Source of the DNA: Clostridiaceae bacterium UBA6085
GTDB taxonomy: Bacteria > Bacillota > Clostridia > Clostridiales > Clostridiaceae
Assembly: GCA_002428605.1 (NCBI GenBank)
Contig: DIXH01000075.1
Coordinates: forward strand, 1 to 7,376
Length of the DNA: 7,376 nt
Direction: 5' to 3'
Under the pieces are notes generated by a model. It saw only the letters and a program-made list of their open reading frames with translations, ran no database searches and had not been told where the DNA came from. Below are positions 6,122 to 7,376 of this stretch, piece by piece. Each line of letters opens with the position of its first letter. Position 1 is the first letter of the stretch. The position numbers and the translations under genes were made by a program.

Positions 6122-6150
6122 ATTATAGCACATATGTTCGATATTCGCAA
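6122..6150 (-). promoter_or_regulatory. Predicted promoter of the radical SAM operon
   Basis: On the minus strand, TTGCGA (6150-6145; 4 of 6 to TTGACA) is followed after 17 nt by a perfect TATAAT (6127-6122), preceded by TGC, so this is an extended -10 as well. The start would be near 6115, giving a leader of about 28 nt that carries GGTGAT at 6096-6091. This is the best promoter match in the window. No SOS box or other operator is apparent, so damage-inducible control is not supported. Confidence 0.78.
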
Positions 6151-6160
6151 TGCCAATGAA

Positions 6161-6193
6161 ATACCCCATGCCAGAGAGCCTGGCATGGGGTAT
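6161..6193 (-). terminator. Hairpin terminator of the decarboxylase gene
   Basis: ATACCCCATGCCAG (6161-6174) and CTGGCATGGGGTAT (6180-6193) form a perfect 14-bp stem with a 5-nt loop, starting 7 nt after the decarboxylase stop codon. Leftward RNA continues TTCATTGGC, so the U tract is short and interrupted; rightward RNA continues GAGATCC. It is best read as a leftward terminator whose efficiency may be partial. It lies directly upstream of the radical SAM promoter and would insulate that operon. Confidence 0.72.
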
Positions 6194-6200
6194 GAGATCC

Positions 6201-7376
6201 TTATCTGATTACTACCTTTATTGACTCAACCTTTGGGTCCTCAGTGCCCTGGACATACAGTCCTGTCTTCTTGAGGTCTCCCACATACTTGACTATCTCT
6301 TCTGTGATTACCTCTCCCGGACAAAGCACCGGAATTCCCGGAGGATATGCCATTAGGAATTCGCCGCTTACTTCTCCAATGCTGTCCTCAAGGAGAACTG
6401 ATTCCTTGTACCCGTTGAAGGCTTCCCTTGGTATTAGGACCTGCTTGGGTATTGCTGGAATGTCTATGAAGTCAGGCTTCACTGCATTCTTGTCCATGTA
6501 TTCTTCACTGATCTCCTTGAGCGCTGATATGAGCGTATCAAGATTTTCCCTGGTATCTCCGAAGGAACCAACTGCAAGCACGTTGTATAGGTCCGACAGC
6601 TCCATCTGGATATGGTACTTGTTGGAGAGGATCATATCGAGGTCGAATCCGGTAATTCCCAGGTCCCTGCAGGTTATGCATATCTTTGTAGGGTCCAGTG
6701 CGAAAACTCCGGGATTCCCCAGGATCTCTTTCCCGAAACAGTAGAAGCCCGGGATCTTGTTGATTTCAGCTCTTGCATATTCCGCATTCTCTATCGCCTT
6801 ATCAAGAAGCTCTTCACCTTCAAGTGCTATCTGCTTCCTGGAGGTATCAAGGGATGCCAGCAGCAAATAGGAAGGGGATGTGGTCTGAAGAAGGTTCATT
6901 ATGGCCTGCACCCTTGACTGGCTGACATACTTCGTCCTCACATGGAGGAGCGAGGCCTGGGTCATGGCACCGATTATCTTGTGAGTGCTCTGGGCGCAAA
7001 GGTCGGCACCGGCCTCCATTGCACACATGGGCAGCTTCTCATTGAATGCCAGATGTGGTCCGTGGGCTTCGTCGACGATGAGAGGTATGTCATACTCATG
7101 GACGATGTCTGCGATTCTTTTAAGCTCAGTAGCCACACCGTAATATGTCGGGTTGATTATGAGCACTGCCTTTGCATGGGGATTCTGCCTTAGGGTCTCC
7201 TCAACGGTCTCAGGAGTTACTCCCTGGGCTATGCCAAGCTTCTTGTCAAGCTCCGGCTGCATATATACCGGTATCGCCCCGGACAGTATTATCCCGGCGG
7301 TTATCGACTTGTGCACATTCCTGGGAACTATTATTGTATCTCCCTCACTTACTACGGACATTATCATGGCCTGTAT
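6201..7376 (-). CDS. Orn/Lys/Arg decarboxylase, PLP-dependent (SpeA-like), N-terminus outside the window
   Basis: Removes the carboxyl group of a basic amino acid (arginine, lysine or ornithine) to give agmatine, cadaverine or putrescine, feeding polyamine synthesis; cytoplasmic, fold type I PLP enzyme. The frame stays open to the right edge (codons for IQA precede the first visible Met at 7367, as in IQAM of Bacillus SpeA), so about the first 90-100 residues are missing and that Met is internal. Counting from it, DEAHG is at 99-103 (Asp contacts the PLP ring), STHK at 127-130 carries the Schiff-base Lys130, and the C-terminal Orn/Lys/Arg decarboxylase domain ends with YPPGIPVLCPGE. Total length would fit the short Gram-positive type (about 490 aa), lacking the N-terminal wing domain of E. 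coli CadA/SpeC. The substrate cannot be assigned. A hairpin follows the TAA by 7 nt. Confidence 0.94.
   Translation of the reverse strand: MQAMIMSVVSEGDTIIVPRNVHKSITAGIILSGAIPVYMQPELDKKLGIAQGVTPETVEETLRQNPHAKAVLIINPTYYGVATELKRIADIVHEYDIPLIVDEAHGPHLAFNEKLPMCAMEAGADLCAQSTHKIIGAMTQASLLHVRTKYVSQSRVQAIMNLLQTTSPSYLLLASLDTSRKQIALEGEELLDKAIENAEYARAEINKIPGFYCFGKEILGNPGVFALDPTKICITCRDLGITGFDLDMILSNKYHIQMELSDLYNVLAVGSFGDTRENLDTLISALKEISEEYMDKNAVKPDFIDIPAIPKQVLIPREAFNGYKESVLLEDSIGEVSGEFLMAYPPGIPVLCPGEVITEEIVKYVGDLKKTGLYVQGTEDPKVESIKVVIR

Noticed and set aside
6244..6744. 166-codon rightward frame opposite the decarboxylase gene
   Set aside because: Antisense shadow of a strongly conserved coding region; no supporting ribosome binding site or family.
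7365..7367. ATG at 7367 as the start of the decarboxylase
   Set aside because: The frame remains open to the window edge with residues (IQA) that align with the interior of SpeA-type enzymes; the true start is outside the window.

Overview
The window looks like chromosomal DNA from a low-to-mid G+C Firmicute, most likely a member of the Clostridia. The grounds are strong GGAGG-type ribosome binding sites, frequent AGG (Arg) and ATA (Ile) codons, sigma-A-type promoters, and the gene families present: a paired radical-SAM/TIGR03915 DNA-repair module, a soluble acyl-ACP thioesterase, PgeF, and a Gram-positive-type Orn/Lys/Arg decarboxylase. Genus cannot be settled from sequence reading alone. 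I see no mobile element, CRISPR array, tRNA or rRNA, and every long gene is intact except the one cut by the right edge.

Layout. (1) 1-190: non-coding on my reading. It holds a leftward intrinsic terminator at the extreme left edge and, before it, an extended imperfect hairpin that folds better as leftward RNA. (2) 191-724, leftward: type 1 isopentenyl-diphosphate isomerase (idi) with its own promoter. (3) 725-859: divergent intergenic region carrying the idi promoter and the promoter of the rightward operon. (4) 860-3980, rightward four-gene operon: pgeF, acyl-ACP thioesterase, a DUF697/YcjF-like membrane protein and a YdcF/SanA-like DUF218 membrane protein. The genes are tightly packed (14-nt overlap, then gaps of 8 and 13 nt) and end in a strong terminator. 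(5) 4001-6087, leftward two-gene operon: a radical SAM protein with a helix-hairpin-helix (TIGR03916-like), followed with a 4-nt ATGA overlap by its partner (TIGR03915/DUF4130-like). Both families are annotated as putative DNA repair/modification proteins of unknown chemistry. (6) 6201-7376, leftward: the C-terminal ~80% of a PLP-dependent Orn/Lys/Arg decarboxylase whose start lies beyond the window. It is separated from group 5 by a hairpin terminator and a good extended -10 promoter.

How the genes fit together. The rightward operon is plausibly about envelope upkeep: peptidoglycan precursor editing (PgeF), fatty-acid release from ACP (thioesterase) and two envelope membrane proteins of unknown biochemical role. 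The leftward pair is the most interesting content: a conserved radical-SAM enzyme that probably acts on nucleic acid, co-translated with a dedicated partner of unknown function. idi (isoprenoid precursors) and the decarboxylase (polyamine precursors) appear to be independent transcription units.
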